Shown: positions 9,032 to 19,699, counted from the first letter of the stretch. The stretch is DNA of 64,000 nt from RGIG464 sp045599585 (GCA_045599585.1 JAZRWH010000024.1:1-64000); one strand, 5' to 3'. A program made the numbers and translations. The notes: generated by a model not told the origin, from the sequence alone.

Positions 9032-10342
9032 ATGGACTTTGTACAACGAAGACGTGACCTAAGAGCCCAAGTCAAAGGCGGGGCAATTCTTATGATGTCG
9101 GCGACGTTCGTTCCGCGAAACTATCCTGCCGAAATCTATCCGTTCCACCAAGATTCGACCTTCCGCTATTACACAGGCCTCAACCAGCTCGCAGACGCTG
9201 CCCTGCTCATCGACGAAAATGGGCGCGAAACGCTCTTCCTAACGACACCTGATCCGGATGATGTCATTTGGACCGGTCCTGTAGACAGCGCCGAAGTGAT
9301 CGCAGCCAAAGCAGGCATCGCCAACGTCGGCGATATGGATGACCTCGAACGTTCCCTCCCGCAAAACGTCCATTTTATTGCTCCGTACGATGGACACCTG
9401 ACGATGCGCATTGCATCGCTCCTGGGCTTATCGCGTCGCGCACTTAAACGACACGAAAGCGTTGCGCTCAGACGCGCTATCATCGATCAGCGCAATCACA
9501 AAGGCGCAGATGAGATCGCCGAAATGGAAGAAGCCATCGGGGTGACCAAACGTATGCTCGCCGAAGCCGAAAAGCGCAATATCGCCGGCCTTCGAGAATC
9601 AGACGTTTTGGCCGCACTTATGGGACCTGCCATTGCCCTCGAACGCGCACAAGCATTTGAACCGATCGTCACAGTTCACGGAGAAACACTGCACAACACC
9701 AGTTATGCGCACCAACTTGAAATCGGTCGCATGCTCGTCATTGACTGCGGTGCAGAATCGCCTAATGGCTACTGCGCCGATTTGACACGCTCGTTCGCTG
9801 TTGGAAATCAGTGGAATACACGCCAACGTGCGATATGGGATGCCGTTGCTTGCGCACAAAAAGCAGGAATAGCAGAAACAGCCCGTCCCGGTGCTTCTCA
9901 ATACGACGTACACATCAAGGCTTGTCGTGCCCTAGCTGGCGCACTCGCAGAGATCGGTCTTATGCGCGGTGATCTCGATGAAGCTGTCAAACAAGGCGCT
10001 CACGCCCTCTTTTTGCCCCATGGCATAGGACATATGCTCGGCTTAGACGCTCACGATATGGAAAATCTAGGCGACGACGTCGGCTACGAACTCGGTACCC
10101 AAAGAAGCACTCAATTTGGTCTCGATGCACTCAGACTCGCGCGCAAACTTGAACCCGGCTTCGTCGTCACCGTCGAACCCGGATGCTACTTTATCCCTGA
10201 ACTCATCGATCGATGGAAAGCTACACGTCGACTCGAAGCCTTCATCAACTACGATGAAGTCGAAAAATTCCGTGATTTCGGCGGTATCCGTATCGAAGAT
10301 GATGTTCTAATCACACAAACAGGCAGCCGCGTACTGGGGTAG
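9032..10342 (+). CDS. pepP: Xaa-Pro aminopeptidase (aminopeptidase P, M24B)
   Basis: A 436-residue dimetal aminopeptidase that removes N-terminal residues preceding proline. An aminopeptidase P N-terminal domain (with TFRYYTGLNQLADAALLI) precedes the pitta-bread catalytic domain. The five metal ligands are visible: Asp238 (VIDCG), Asp250 (CADLTRSF), His334 (HGIGHMLGLDAHD), Glu382 (VEPGCY) and Glu422 (GIRIEDD). AAGGAGAC lies at the end of the upstream lipoprotein gene. The next lipoprotein gene begins four bases after its stop, so all three are probably cotranscribed. Confidence 0.92.
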   Translation: MDFVQRRRDLRAQVKGGAILMMSATFVPRNYPAEIYPFHQDSTFRYYTGLNQLADAALLIDENGRETLFLTTPDPDDVIWTGPVDSAEVIAAKAGIANVGDMDDLERSLPQNVHFIAPYDGHLTMRIASLLGLSRRALKRHESVALRRAIIDQRNHKGADEIAEMEEAIGVTKRMLAEAEKRNIAGLRESDVLAALMGPAIALERAQAFEPIVTVHGETLHNTSYAHQLEIGRMLVIDCGAESPNGYCADLTRSFAVGNQWNTRQRAIWDAVACAQKAGIAETARPGASQYDVHIKACRALAGALAEIGLMRGDLDEAVKQGAHALFLPHGIGHMLGLDAHDMENLGDDVGYELGTQRSTQFGLDALRLARKLEPGFVVTVEPGCYFIPELIDRWKATRRLEAFINYDEVEKFRDFGGIRIEDDVLITQTGSRVLG

Positions 10343-10346
10343 TTCG

Positions 10347-12263
10347 ATGCGTAAATGGGTGATGATGTTCTTCGCTGCCGCTGCCCTATGCGGTTGCAAC
10401 TCAGCTGACGGAACCAGATTTTCGGATCAGCTCGATTACTATGTTTTAAGTTCCACGGCGATGACGCTGACGGCCTTCGGTGCTTCGTCACCTGATGACG
10501 ATATGACACAGGCATTTCAATGTCCAGCCGCCTCGGGAATGAGCCGCGAATCGAACATCACACTCTTTGAAGTGCGAGCCAACACGCTGACGCCACATTT
10601 TATGCTTGATACGACGCAAGGCATTCGAAGTGATACGGCCAATGCCGTCGGCATATCGATCAGCAATATACAAATGGGCATGCTCGACGTCTTCAAACGC
10701 TGCCAATCCACTTCATCAGAGCAGTACGTCACTTACTGCCCAAGTAGCACCTACACCATCGTCGATAGCTGTGACACAGCTGAAGACCCCGCAACAGCGT
10801 GCGAACAAGTCTATGAAGGCACGCATCGTCTCGTCGTTTCTTCCGTCGTCGATGACAGCGCATCCTGTTACTCCGAAGAAAATAACCGCACAGCCTACAA
10901 CAAATCGACAGCTCGTGAAGCCTTTTATGCTTGCGATGCCTTTACGCCCATCAATCTCCTAGGAGTCTATCGTGGGACTTCTCCGTCCAACAACTGCTGC
11001 AGCGAAGAAACCCCAGGCCCAACCCTCGATTTTTGCTTCAAACCATGCGGCTGCCGAACCTTGACCGTGCAGATGCTTCCTAAAACGGATCGCACCGACG
11101 AACTTCCGGCTGACGTTCTCACTGATCCGCCACAAGCATCGGCCCCTACCGCTGCACCTCCGCTCAATTCTACACTCCGAATCGCCGTGTTTTCTAACGT
11201 TGAAGGCAATACCGATACGTTCACTAAGATTCTCGAAGATGCCAAAGCAAACAACGTCAATTTGGCCATCAGTCTCGGCAACCTAACCAAATCAGGCAAA
11301 GCTTCACAGTACGAAGATATGCGAAGCATCGCCGACAGCATCTTAGCCCCAATTGACGGAAGTGCCTGCGATACAAAAGATGGCAGCATCTGCTGCTCAA
11401 ATAACGAAAGAGAAATCTCATACCTCTGCAACGCACGCGTCAATGGCATTCCTCTGATCGCAGGCCTCGGAGAAAGCGAAGTCGACGGCTCTGGCCTCAG
11501 CACCTATCGCAAATTGTTCGGCGTTAGTAACATGGCTACCGTCATCGGCAAAGTCGAACTTCTCATGATCGATACTGCTGATGCTACCCTCAGTTCGGCT
11601 GAAAAAAAATGGATTAAAGAAATTTTTAAAGCGCAAGAAGAACAAACTTGCAGCATCGATGCGCCAACGCGGTTGACATCTTGGCCCATGCTCAGTGCGT
11701 GCACCTCAAGTTCCGTCTCGACACCATCCTGCAGAAGCTGCATTGGTGAAGAAGCTTACTGCATCCCCCCCGATAACACGCTCAGCGATACCTTCAAAGG
11801 CCCCCAAAACTGTATCTGCGTTCCGCTCAAATCTAACATTTGCCGCCAAAATCAAAAGTGCCCCGTTTATGACGGTACAAAACAGACCTGCGTTTGCACG
11901 CGCGACCAAGACTGTGGTACTGGCGGAACCTGTATCGATGGTACCTGCAAACAACCCATGCGCTTCGTGTTTAGTTACTCCCCGCTCTTCGACGAATACG
12001 GCTCGCGCAATAACGCCCTCGCCCGCGAAGACGCCGCAGCCCTCCTCTCCATCTTCGCCAAAGCAAAAACATCGGCTATCTTCTCCGGACGCATCCTCGA
12101 CTACAGCTCATTCAAAAAAGCTGGCATCCCCTTCTATATTACAGGCGGCGGCGGCGCGAAAATGTCCTCATTCTCGGATTACGGTCACCACTGGCTCCTC
12201 CTCGAAATCCCCAACGCCTACACTGATCCAAAAGATTTTAGCGTCAAAGTTATGAAAATTTAA
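10347..12263 (+). CDS. lipoprotein with inactivated metallophosphoesterase fold and Cys-rich inserts
   Basis: A 638-residue lipoprotein (lipobox ALCGC). From about residue 275 it follows the calcineurin-like phosphoesterase order, but each metal-ligand motif is altered: IAVFSNVEGN (for D-x-H), SLGNLT (for GDxT), AGLGESE (for GNHE), FSYSPLF (for HxPxF) and FSGRILDY (for GHxHxY). A Cys-rich insert at about 445-535, with TCVCTRDQDCGTGGTCIDGTC, resembles the Pal Cys repeats. It is likely a surface-exposed, catalytically dead protein. Overlaps the pepP operon. Confidence 0.7.
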   Translation: MRKWVMMFFAAAALCGCNSADGTRFSDQLDYYVLSSTAMTLTAFGASSPDDDMTQAFQCPAASGMSRESNITLFEVRANTLTPHFMLDTTQGIRSDTANAVGISISNIQMGMLDVFKRCQSTSSEQYVTYCPSSTYTIVDSCDTAEDPATACEQVYEGTHRLVVSSVVDDSASCYSEENNRTAYNKSTAREAFYACDAFTPINLLGVYRGTSPSNNCCSEETPGPTLDFCFKPCGCRTLTVQMLPKTDRTDELPADVLTDPPQASAPTAAPPLNSTLRIAVFSNVEGNTDTFTKILEDAKANNVNLAISLGNLTKSGKASQYEDMRSIADSILAPIDGSACDTKDGSICCSNNEREISYLCNARVNGIPLIAGLGESEVDGSGLSTYRKLFGVSNMATVIGKVELLMIDTADATLSSAEKKWIKEIFKAQEEQTCSIDAPTRLTSWPMLSACTSSSVSTPSCRSCIGEEAYCIPPDNTLSDTFKGPQNCICVPLKSNICRQNQKCPVYDGTKQTCVCTRDQDCGTGGTCIDGTCKQPMRFVFSYSPLFDEYGSRNNALAREDAAALLSIFAKAKTSAIFSGRILDYSSFKKAGIPFYITGGGGAKMSSFSDYGHHWLLLEIPNAYTDPKDFSVKVMKI

Positions 12264-12378
12264 AACTCGCCTCTCAACATTTCCATACATAAAAAAATCC
12301 TCACGATCCGCAAATGCTGGTAGAACAGAAACTTTGCAATTGGACTGAGACGTTAGCTCAGCCCTGCTTTCTATCAGC

Positions 12379-12496
12379 TTCGCTGTTTGCCTCACGGCAA
12401 ACACGCTTCGCTTTTTCGGCCTATCGTGCACAGCACGATACGGCCTCTTGCGCGCGCTATTTAAAAAGGCTGCGCCTTTTAAATACGCTGCGCGCT
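12379..12496. repeat. nested palindromes at the 5' end of the TamB-like frame
   Basis: Hairpins including GGCC-TATCGTGC-aca-GCACGATAC-GGCC and a long arm with TATTTAAAA...TTTTAAATAC. They fall inside the open frame of the next gene, upstream of its membrane anchor. Family members are otherwise intergenic, which argues that translation starts after this block. Confidence 0.7.
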
Positions 12497-12514
12497 CTCT
12501 CGGAATCATTCAAA

Positions 12515-15500
12515 TTGGGTATCTTTAAGCGAAATAAGAACGCTGCGAAGCGTTCAAAATCTGCAAAGCAGCACGTTTCTTGGCTGTCTCGCTATTCGAA
12601 TACCTTTTTTATGATGATTTTTATCCCAATCAGCTTTTTGGGTACGATCTACCTACTCCTCTTTTTCGTACTCAATACTTCGTTTGGCACCCAAATTCTC
12701 AATGGACAACTCACGCAGTTTTTGCGAGGCGATTTTGAAATCGATCGCATTAGCACCGATCCCATTTTGTACAATCTGACGCTCCACCACGCGCAGCTGC
12801 GCGAAGCCGGAAAAAAAGAATGCGTCATCGAAGCCGAAAAGATCGTCGCAAAAATTCCTATCCTTGAGTTGCAAGACCTCGTTACAAAAAGTACGTTCAC
12901 GCTGGGCAAAGTCACTGTCTACAACGGCATCGTCAACTTGGACTTCTCTCAGGGGGAACTTAATATCCTTAAGGTCGTTCTGCCCTACAAATCTAAACCC
13001 GAACCACCAGACGATTCCGAAGGTGGTACCACAATCTGGCTCTCAAACCTGAATGTTAGCGATACCGTCGTCAATCTTATTTTCGACGGTTTTCACATCG
13101 ATTTAAGACATGTCGACGTTGATAGCTACGCCATTCGTGCTGGCGAAATTCTCGAAATGTTCACGCCAGAATGGCACGAAGGTCAAAAGCGTCCGATCAA
13201 GGTTGGAGAAGGCGACGTCGTTTTTAATCCTGCAACGTTTTCTTTTGCATTGGCAGACATTGGCGATGCATCTGAAGGGTTGATCTTCAGTGGCGGAAGT
13301 GGGGCTGCTGGCAAAATGGGCTACGCCTACTCTCAAATGGCGCGCCGCACGGCGAACATTTTACGTGATGAAACCGGTTGGATCGAAAAACTCGGCGCAA
13401 AACCGGATATGCGTGGAAACTTTGTCGCACCAATCAAAAATACACTCATTAACGGCTTTTTTTGGAAAGATGCCCGATTCGATATTCCCGGCATGATTAC
13501 TGAGGTCGGTAACGGCGGCCTGCTCAAACTCGAACATGCCTTTATGAATACAGGCCCCAAACAAGAAGAAATCGAGCAACAGTCCATCGAGTACAACCAT
13601 AAGCCATCCGGACTGCTCCCAGAAGAGAGTATTTTGTGGGGCGCTTCCATCGATCTCGATCTCCCCGTCGAAGACCCAATCATTCAGTACTTTTTCGGCC
13701 CCGTACTCAAAGGTTCGTCGCACGTCAATGTCAAAGCGGCTATGGCTGGCGATCTTCAACGCGTCTCGGGCGACGTTGCCGTAGATATCCCTCCGTTTGA
13801 AACGTTTGGCGTAAATGTGAATCACTTCAATTTGCGCGCAAACATGGACGGCCAGGATGTTAAAATACAAGCACTTCAGGCAGATACTACCCTCGGCGCT
13901 GTACTCGCCGCGGGCCACTACTATATCTTTGACGGCGACTTCAATATCGACCTCTGGGCAGGTAAAAAACCTTCCGTCGCTGCGCTTAAAGCGATTCAGG
14001 CTTCCAGTACACCGCATCGCGACAGTATGCCTCCCAATTCAATCGCCGAAGCCCTCGCTACTACTGTTGAGGTCGACGAAGAATTCCTCGCACGACTCGA
14101 CAATGGTCTCGCCCCCATGAAGATGGAAGCGCTCAACACGCCTCTCCTCAGGCAATTCGGCGGAAATCTTGAGACACACCTCAAATTAACGAGTAACCAA
14201 GGAAAAATGGCCGTCGCCTTGCCCGACGGTATCGATTGGGCTTTTAAAGACCCCTTCGCGGGTATTGAAAATGTTAAAATCGAAACCAATACCCCAAACG
14301 GAGAACTCGTCGCCTATCAAAATGGTATACTCGAATCTCCGGGGGGTATACGCATCGAAGCTGGCAAAGACAGCATCACAATTAACCCGGGGCTACACCT
14401 TAACACCGCCTCTTTAAGCGATCTCTCCGATATTTCGATCGACCTCAAAGCCCATATCGAAGACCCTATGAAGTACACCGAACGATTCGGACTCGAAGAC
14501 GTTCATGCTTCAGCGGTCGATCTGTCAGCGGCACTCGATACGTCTGGCTCAAGACCTTCGGGGCGTCTCATGCTCACAACCAATAACTTGGGCTACGAAA
14601 ATTGGGTCATCAAAAATGTCGGCATCGACCTTGATCTTAACGACGGCAAACTGACAACACGACGATTTGAAATCGCTACCGATTTTGCACGTGTTACGGG
14701 ATCCGTTCAGGCCGACGTCACAACTGAACAACTTTCTCGTCCCCAAACAATACCTTTCGATGCCAAGGCAAATGTAACCGACCTGAACTTCGAAAAAATA
14801 CCCCTCGAAGAACTCACGGCGCTAAACCTCAAAGGTACAGCAACCGCCGAAATAACTGCCAAAGGCCCTGTCGATAAGATCAAAGCTAACGTCTCCTATA
14901 CGATGGATAATATTCACGTATTAGATGACGATCTTTCAAAACTCATGTTCCGCATGGAATATGCCGACAACGTCGTCTCTATGCCCTTATTCGGTATTTG
15001 GATCGATCCACTCAATACCGAACAAATGCGGTTTCCGGATCTTTCCATCAATACGCTTACCTTCAACCTCGATACAATGGCGGTTTCGTTTAATACGGCA
15101 ATGCAACCCGTTTCGCCAAATCGCTTTAATGCATTCAAAGCACTGGATATCCCGCTTGATGGCAAGATATCGTTTGATCTCACCGGAAACGTCGACGTTG
15201 GCAAGATTATCTCTGGCGAAATCTTCGAAGAATCGCGCAAAGCCAAAAACACCAAAGTCTTTGAGTCAACCTGGATCGAAGGCGAAGTCAAACTCGCGGA
15301 TGCCTCCTTTGGAGATCTCAATCTTGGAAATACAGAACTGCTGCTCTCACGCTCTAAACAGTTCATGCTCCTCAAAGGCATCCTCGCTGATGCCCTCGAA
15401 ATTCAAGGGTTCGTAAGAACTTCACCCAAACTCACCGCATCAGCTTCGATCAATTTCCACAGTCTGGAAGCACTTGATCTGCTCGATCAACTTAATATCG

Positions 15501-17626
15501 ATGTCAATGACCTAAAACATACCTTTAAACTCAAGTCTGCTATTACAAGTGGCTCGATCGGTTTTTGCATGAAAGACCTTTCAGATATGAAGGTCTCTGT
15601 GATCATAGACAACTTTGACGCTGATGTCCTTCAAAACCACTTGAAGTTCAACCAGTCCGCCATTGCTAACTACGATCTCAAAACAGGTAGTTTTAATCTC
15701 TATCGACTAGATCTTGGTTTCCGCGATTCCACACTCAAACTTAGCGGCTCTGGCGACCTTGACGGTAAACTTAACCTCGATGTCAACGGAGAGATCGATG
15801 CTGCTCTCGCGACGGCCTTCCCAACCATCGTCAGTGATGCCTCCGGACTTTTGGGTATTAGCCTTTCGGCCAACGGCTCGTACCTCAACAGTAACGGCGA
15901 ATTTGACCTGAGCGCACTCAATCTTAGCGGCTACCTCGGCGTACGCGATCCCATTTCACTGAGAACCTCCTACTCGTCGATTCCAATCTATCTGCAACAG
16001 GGATTCCTTGTGATGGACAAGAATTCCCCCGAATGCAGAAAAGACGAAAATTGCCTATATACGCCCGAAAATCAGCAGTTTATGCTCGGCGCAGAAGGTC
16101 AATGGCTCAATCTCAAACTTCTACTCAAACCCAATGCCTTGTTTAATGTCAGCCTAGACGGTACGCTCGACGTCAAACTTGCCGAAAGCTTTGTCAAAGA
16201 TATTTCCTCGTCTCGCGGTAAGCTTGCCCTCAATGTCAACGCTAACGGCAATCTTAAAGACGCTCTCGACGGCAATTTCGCAAAACTTAACGCAGGAGCA
16301 TCGCTTGCTGTCAGTGAACCCATTACCATCGAAATGAATAGCCTCAGTGAGCCAATTGAGGTCAAAGAGGGCGGAGCACTACGCATTACAGATGCATCCC
16401 AATGCCCATCAAGAACTGACTGCATCTTAATTGATAAAAATGAAGCCTTTAGTGGAAATCTCATGGGCGGAACATTCCTCATCTTTGGTGAAGTCACGCG
16501 TGAAGACTTTATCAACCTTCGAAACACTTCGCTCAGCATTACAGCTAATAATGTTAATTTCCGCATGAAAGATGAGCTCTCGCTTACCCTTTCTCCCGAT
16601 ATACAAATTACTGCCGACGATCTTACCGCGTTTGAAAATGTAAAAGTATCAGGCAACATTGACGTCGCAGAGGCCCGATACAACAAAGACTTTGACGATG
16701 GCGATAATAACATCATCCGTGATGCTATCCTTTCATACGTCATTGATTCTAAAAAACGCGTTGAAGCCTACTCCCCTTCGTTCCTGAGAAAGTGGCCTTT
16801 CCTCAGTAAAATGAATTTGGATATCAACGTTTCGGCTGAAAGTAGCATTGATGTCGACGTCAAAATCGCAAGCGCAGTCGTCGATCTTAACCTCGGTACG
16901 CAACTCAAAATCGGTGGTACAATCAAAGATATTCTCCCAACAGGTATCGTTTCAATCACCGAAGGCAGCCTAGCCTTTAAAGACAATGAGTTTGAATTCC
17001 AATCGGGTGCTCAGATTGCGTTCAACAATTCGATGGACGGCAAAATTGATATGGTCGCTACCGCTGAGATCAACACTGAATCTTCGGCTTTCAGCAGCGT
17101 TTTGGGTTCGACTGACCTCGACCGCCGCAAACGCATTTCTACAAATGACGCAACGGCAGGTTCAACGCTATATTCTATTACCCTCAACGTCGGCGGATCG
17201 CTTTTCAGCCCACAGTGGAGTTTCGACTCAAGCCCTTACTTAACCGATACAAACATCTACGCCCTCATCCTTACCGGACGCACGATCGAAGACTTTTCGG
17301 GCAACGACGTCGCCATGGAATCCCTCCTTTCGCCGTTGTTCTCGTCACAGCTTGATACGATCATCAACGCTGATCAGTTCAAGTTCCTCTTTACTGAAGG
17401 TGCCGCTCAATTTGTCTACGTCAAACAAATCAACAAGGGACTCCGCATCGCCGCTGGCGTATCCATCAGAGGTGCTGAAGGCAACGAACAGGCTCTTTCT
17501 GCAGAATACTTCTTTAATGATAACTGGTTCATTGATTTCACCGGTCAAAATACTGCCGACGAAGTAGGCCGTGCACCAACCTTTAAATTGGGCGCTCGTC
17601 TACATTGGCACTTGCCCATCGACTAA
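12515..17626 (+). CDS. TamB/AsmA-like translocation and assembly protein
   Basis: A very large envelope protein of about 1,700 residues with one N-terminal membrane segment (about 12611-12690, MMIFIPISFLGTIYLLLFF). A long repetitive beta-rich body follows, full of LDLNLDG/LNVNANGN-type repeats typical of the hydrophobic-groove lipid-transfer (TamB/YhdP/AsmA) proteins. The C-terminus (SPYLTDTNIYALILTGR, LRIAAGVSIRGAEGNEQALS, ending LHWHLPID) matches the DUF490/TamB domain. The frame is open from ATG 12314, but that region consists of interspersed palindromes. TTG 12515 with weak GGAA, or ATG 12611, are better starts. No tamA/bamA is adjacent. Confidence 0.85.
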   Translation: MGIFKRNKNAAKRSKSAKQHVSWLSRYSNTFFMMIFIPISFLGTIYLLLFFVLNTSFGTQILNGQLTQFLRGDFEIDRISTDPILYNLTLHHAQLREAGKKECVIEAEKIVAKIPILELQDLVTKSTFTLGKVTVYNGIVNLDFSQGELNILKVVLPYKSKPEPPDDSEGGTTIWLSNLNVSDTVVNLIFDGFHIDLRHVDVDSYAIRAGEILEMFTPEWHEGQKRPIKVGEGDVVFNPATFSFALADIGDASEGLIFSGGSGAAGKMGYAYSQMARRTANILRDETGWIEKLGAKPDMRGNFVAPIKNTLINGFFWKDARFDIPGMITEVGNGGLLKLEHAFMNTGPKQEEIEQQSIEYNHKPSGLLPEESILWGASIDLDLPVEDPIIQYFFGPVLKGSSHVNVKAAMAGDLQRVSGDVAVDIPPFETFGVNVNHFNLRANMDGQDVKIQALQADTTLGAVLAAGHYYIFDGDFNIDLWAGKKPSVAALKAIQASSTPHRDSMPPNSIAEALATTVEVDEEFLARLDNGLAPMKMEALNTPLLRQFGGNLETHLKLTSNQGKMAVALPDGIDWAFKDPFAGIENVKIETNTPNGELVAYQNGILESPGGIRIEAGKDSITINPGLHLNTASLSDLSDISIDLKAHIEDPMKYTERFGLEDVHASAVDLSAALDTSGSRPSGRLMLTTNNLGYENWVIKNVGIDLDLNDGKLTTRRFEIATDFARVTGSVQADVTTEQLSRPQTIPFDAKANVTDLNFEKIPLEELTALNLKGTATAEITAKGPVDKIKANVSYTMDNIHVLDDDLSKLMFRMEYADNVVSMPLFGIWIDPLNTEQMRFPDLSINTLTFNLDTMAVSFNTAMQPVSPNRFNAFKALDIPLDGKISFDLTGNVDVGKIISGEIFEESRKAKNTKVFESTWIEGEVKLADASFGDLNLGNTELLLSRSKQFMLLKGILADALEIQGFVRTSPKLTASASINFHSLEALDLLDQLNIDVNDLKHTFKLKSAITSGSIGFCMKDLSDMKVSVIIDNFDADVLQNHLKFNQSAIANYDLKTGSFNLYRLDLGFRDSTLKLSGSGDLDGKLNLDVNGEIDAALATAFPTIVSDASGLLGISLSANGSYLNSNGEFDLSALNLSGYLGVRDPISLRTSYSSIPIYLQQGFLVMDKNSPECRKDENCLYTPENQQFMLGAEGQWLNLKLLLKPNALFNVSLDGTLDVKLAESFVKDISSSRGKLALNVNANGNLKDALDGNFAKLNAGASLAVSEPITIEMNSLSEPIEVKEGGALRITDASQCPSRTDCILIDKNEAFSGNLMGGTFLIFGEVTREDFINLRNTSLSITANNVNFRMKDELSLTLSPDIQITADDLTAFENVKVSGNIDVAEARYNKDFDDGDNNIIRDAILSYVIDSKKRVEAYSPSFLRKWPFLSKMNLDINVSAESSIDVDVKIASAVVDLNLGTQLKIGGTIKDILPTGIVSITEGSLAFKDNEFEFQSGAQIAFNNSMDGKIDMVATAEINTESSAFSSVLGSTDLDRRKRISTNDATAGSTLYSITLNVGGSLFSPQWSFDSSPYLTDTNIYALILTGRTIEDFSGNDVAMESLLSPLFSSQLDTIINADQFKFLFTEGAAQFVYVKQINKGLRIAAGVSIRGAEGNEQALSAEYFFNDNWFIDFTGQNTADEVGRAPTFKLGARLHWHLPID

Positions 17627-17818
17627 AACAATTTCTTCCCCATTTTCAAAATGATTTGCTCTTCTCTATGCAATTCATCTTGATTCATATAATAAAAGCG
17701 TAAATTCTTTCAGACAAAACAAACTGAATATACTATTGATTTAAATTGCGCACATTCTAAACCGCTGTACGCAGAGTAATTAATCATTACTCTTAGCTAT
17801 TTTGCAGGAATAATCATT

Positions 17819-19555
17819 ATGGTGGAAAAGCTCATCGTTTCAATAAAAAGACACGCGCTGCCGCTAAGCGCTATTGCGATATTTGCAATCTTAGTGTTCT
17901 TTTTTCACGACGTCATGAAACCCTTTGTTATTGCCATGATCGTCGTTTATATTATGGAACCACTCGTCAAACGCGTCACCCAAAAAGGCATCGGTAAACA
18001 CAAATTTCCAAGATGGTGTGCTGTAATTCTCGCCTATCTCGCCTTTTTCGCTGCGGTTGTGGGCGTCGGTTTCGCTTTTATTCCGTCACTTACAAAAGAA
18101 ATTTCACGTGCAACTTCTGCCCTGCCCGCCTACTTCACTCAAGTAAAAAATGAAGATATTCCGCGCTGGAGTAATAGCATCGACAGACTCATGTTTAAAT
18201 TGTCTCTGCGCGATCTTTCGGACGTCAAAGAAGCCGTAAATAATACTTCTGCAATCGTTCAAACGGCTTTTTCTGACGCATTGACTGAGCAGGAATCCAA
18301 CACCCTCCCTCAGGTTGATACAAGCGGAGCTCAACCACTCCTCAAACCAGGCTCCAAACGCAACCCCATACAAACACCCGAAACTAAAATAATACCTGTT
18401 TCTCAGGAACCAACAGATGCCCTTTTGAAATTTGTTAAATCATCAACGGATGACACGTATTATCTCGTCAAAGGCGATGCAAATATCATCTTAGAACCCG
18501 ATGCTAAAGGCGCTTATACACTAAAACTGCAAGAACCGAACGAATCGAACGCTGCGCCCGCTAAATTTAATTTGGAACGCGAATTTAATAGAATCGTCGT
18601 CGATAGCCTCGAAGCAAGCACGCAATACGCTGGAAGTGCACTTTCATTCCTGCAAAGTGCCATTCAGGTTATTGTTAATGCATTTATACAATTTATTCTT
18701 GTGTTTATGCTCGGTGCTTTTATTTCGATCGACCTTCCCAAATTCTCCGCAACGATTCGTAAAATATTCGCTGCCCCAGATGGCACATCAGCTACCTTCG
18801 ATGACCTCGCTTCCCGTCTTAATAAATCACTCGGTGGTGTTATTCGCGGCCAAATGATCATTTGCTGCATTAATGGTACGCTTACCGGTGTAGGACTTTG
18901 GATTCTCGGCGTTGATTTCGCTCTCCTCCTCGGCATTATCGCTGGCGTGCTTAGTATCATTCCTATTTTTGGTACAATTATTAGTACAATTCCTGCCGTC
19001 CTGCTCGCCCTCGTTCAAGGCTTCTCAACTGCCATTTTCGTTCTCCTCTGGATTCTCGGTGTCCACTTCTGTGACACAAACTTCTTCACGCCTAAAATCG
19101 TCGGCAAATCCTCTTCGCTCCACCCTGTCGTTATTATATTCTCGCTTCTTGCCGGTGAATATGCCTTTGGAACGCTCGGTTTAATTCTTGCCATTCCCAT
19201 CGCTTCTGTCTGCCAGACGCTCATTTTCTTCACTCTTGATCATGCTCGTTTAAATCAATCACCAGAACTTGCAGCAAATGGTGATACTTCTTCGCTTTTT
19301 GATAATAATACCGAAGATGAGAATGCTGATGCTGAACACAAATCTTTCATTGCAAAAGAAGCTAGCAAGGTCATCGAAAAAGCTGAGGCAAAGCTCTCGG
19401 GCGTGTTCCAAAAAGTCATCGCAAAAGCAAAGAATGTTTCCCCTAACGAGCAGGAAGATAATACGGATACGACAAATGATGCACCTCAATCCGCTGAGGC
19501 TGCGAAACCAAACGATGAAGCTATCGAAAAAGAACAAACACCAAAAGAGAAATAG
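17819..19555 (+). CDS. AI-2E family transporter (PerM-like permease)
   Basis: A 578-residue polytopic membrane protein. The N-terminal hydrophobic pairs (residues about 13-90) and the conserved core with GGVIRGQMIICCINGTLTG and LDFALLLGIIAGVLSIIPIFG-like segments are diagnostic of the AI-2E/PerM family. Its members export quorum-signal or other small molecules or act as antiporters. Between about residues 130 and 260 is a long soluble insert, and the last ~120 residues form a charged cytoplasmic tail. Both make it longer than typical 350-residue members. AGGAA lies eight bases before the ATG, and a terminator follows. Confidence 0.85.
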   Translation: MVEKLIVSIKRHALPLSAIAIFAILVFFFHDVMKPFVIAMIVVYIMEPLVKRVTQKGIGKHKFPRWCAVILAYLAFFAAVVGVGFAFIPSLTKEISRATSALPAYFTQVKNEDIPRWSNSIDRLMFKLSLRDLSDVKEAVNNTSAIVQTAFSDALTEQESNTLPQVDTSGAQPLLKPGSKRNPIQTPETKIIPVSQEPTDALLKFVKSSTDDTYYLVKGDANIILEPDAKGAYTLKLQEPNESNAAPAKFNLEREFNRIVVDSLEASTQYAGSALSFLQSAIQVIVNAFIQFILVFMLGAFISIDLPKFSATIRKIFAAPDGTSATFDDLASRLNKSLGGVIRGQMIICCINGTLTGVGLWILGVDFALLLGIIAGVLSIIPIFGTIISTIPAVLLALVQGFSTAIFVLLWILGVHFCDTNFFTPKIVGKSSSLHPVVIIFSLLAGEYAFGTLGLILAIPIASVCQTLIFFTLDHARLNQSPELAANGDTSSLFDNNTEDENADAEHKSFIAKEASKVIEKAEAKLSGVFQKVIAKAKNVSPNEQEDNTDTTNDAPQSAEAAKPNDEAIEKEQTPKEK

Positions 19556-19589
19556 TAAAATACAATTTCGTAATTACTTATATTAAACT

Positions 19590-19628
19590 TAAAAGCGCTG
19601 AAACTTATTGTTTTAGCGCTTTTTTTGT
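19590..19628 (+). terminator. rho-independent terminator after the permease gene
   Basis: The stem AAAGCGCTGAAAC / GTTTTAGCGCTTT with loop TTATT is followed by a run of seven T. It terminates the permease transcript. Confidence 0.8.
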
Positions 19629-19639
19629 TGATTATCGTC

Positions 19640-19699
19640 GGCCTATCGTCATTCGACGATACGGCCTTCCATGCAGCTATGCGCACGCGCATACGCTGC
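19640..19699. repeat. two nested palindromes
   Basis: GGCC-TATCGTC...GACGATAC-GGCC and GCAGC-TATGCGC-ac-GCGCATAC-GCTGC, both with the bulged C. They lie in the 470-base gap 19556-20025, which otherwise holds the terminator and a larger cruciform. Confidence 0.75.
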
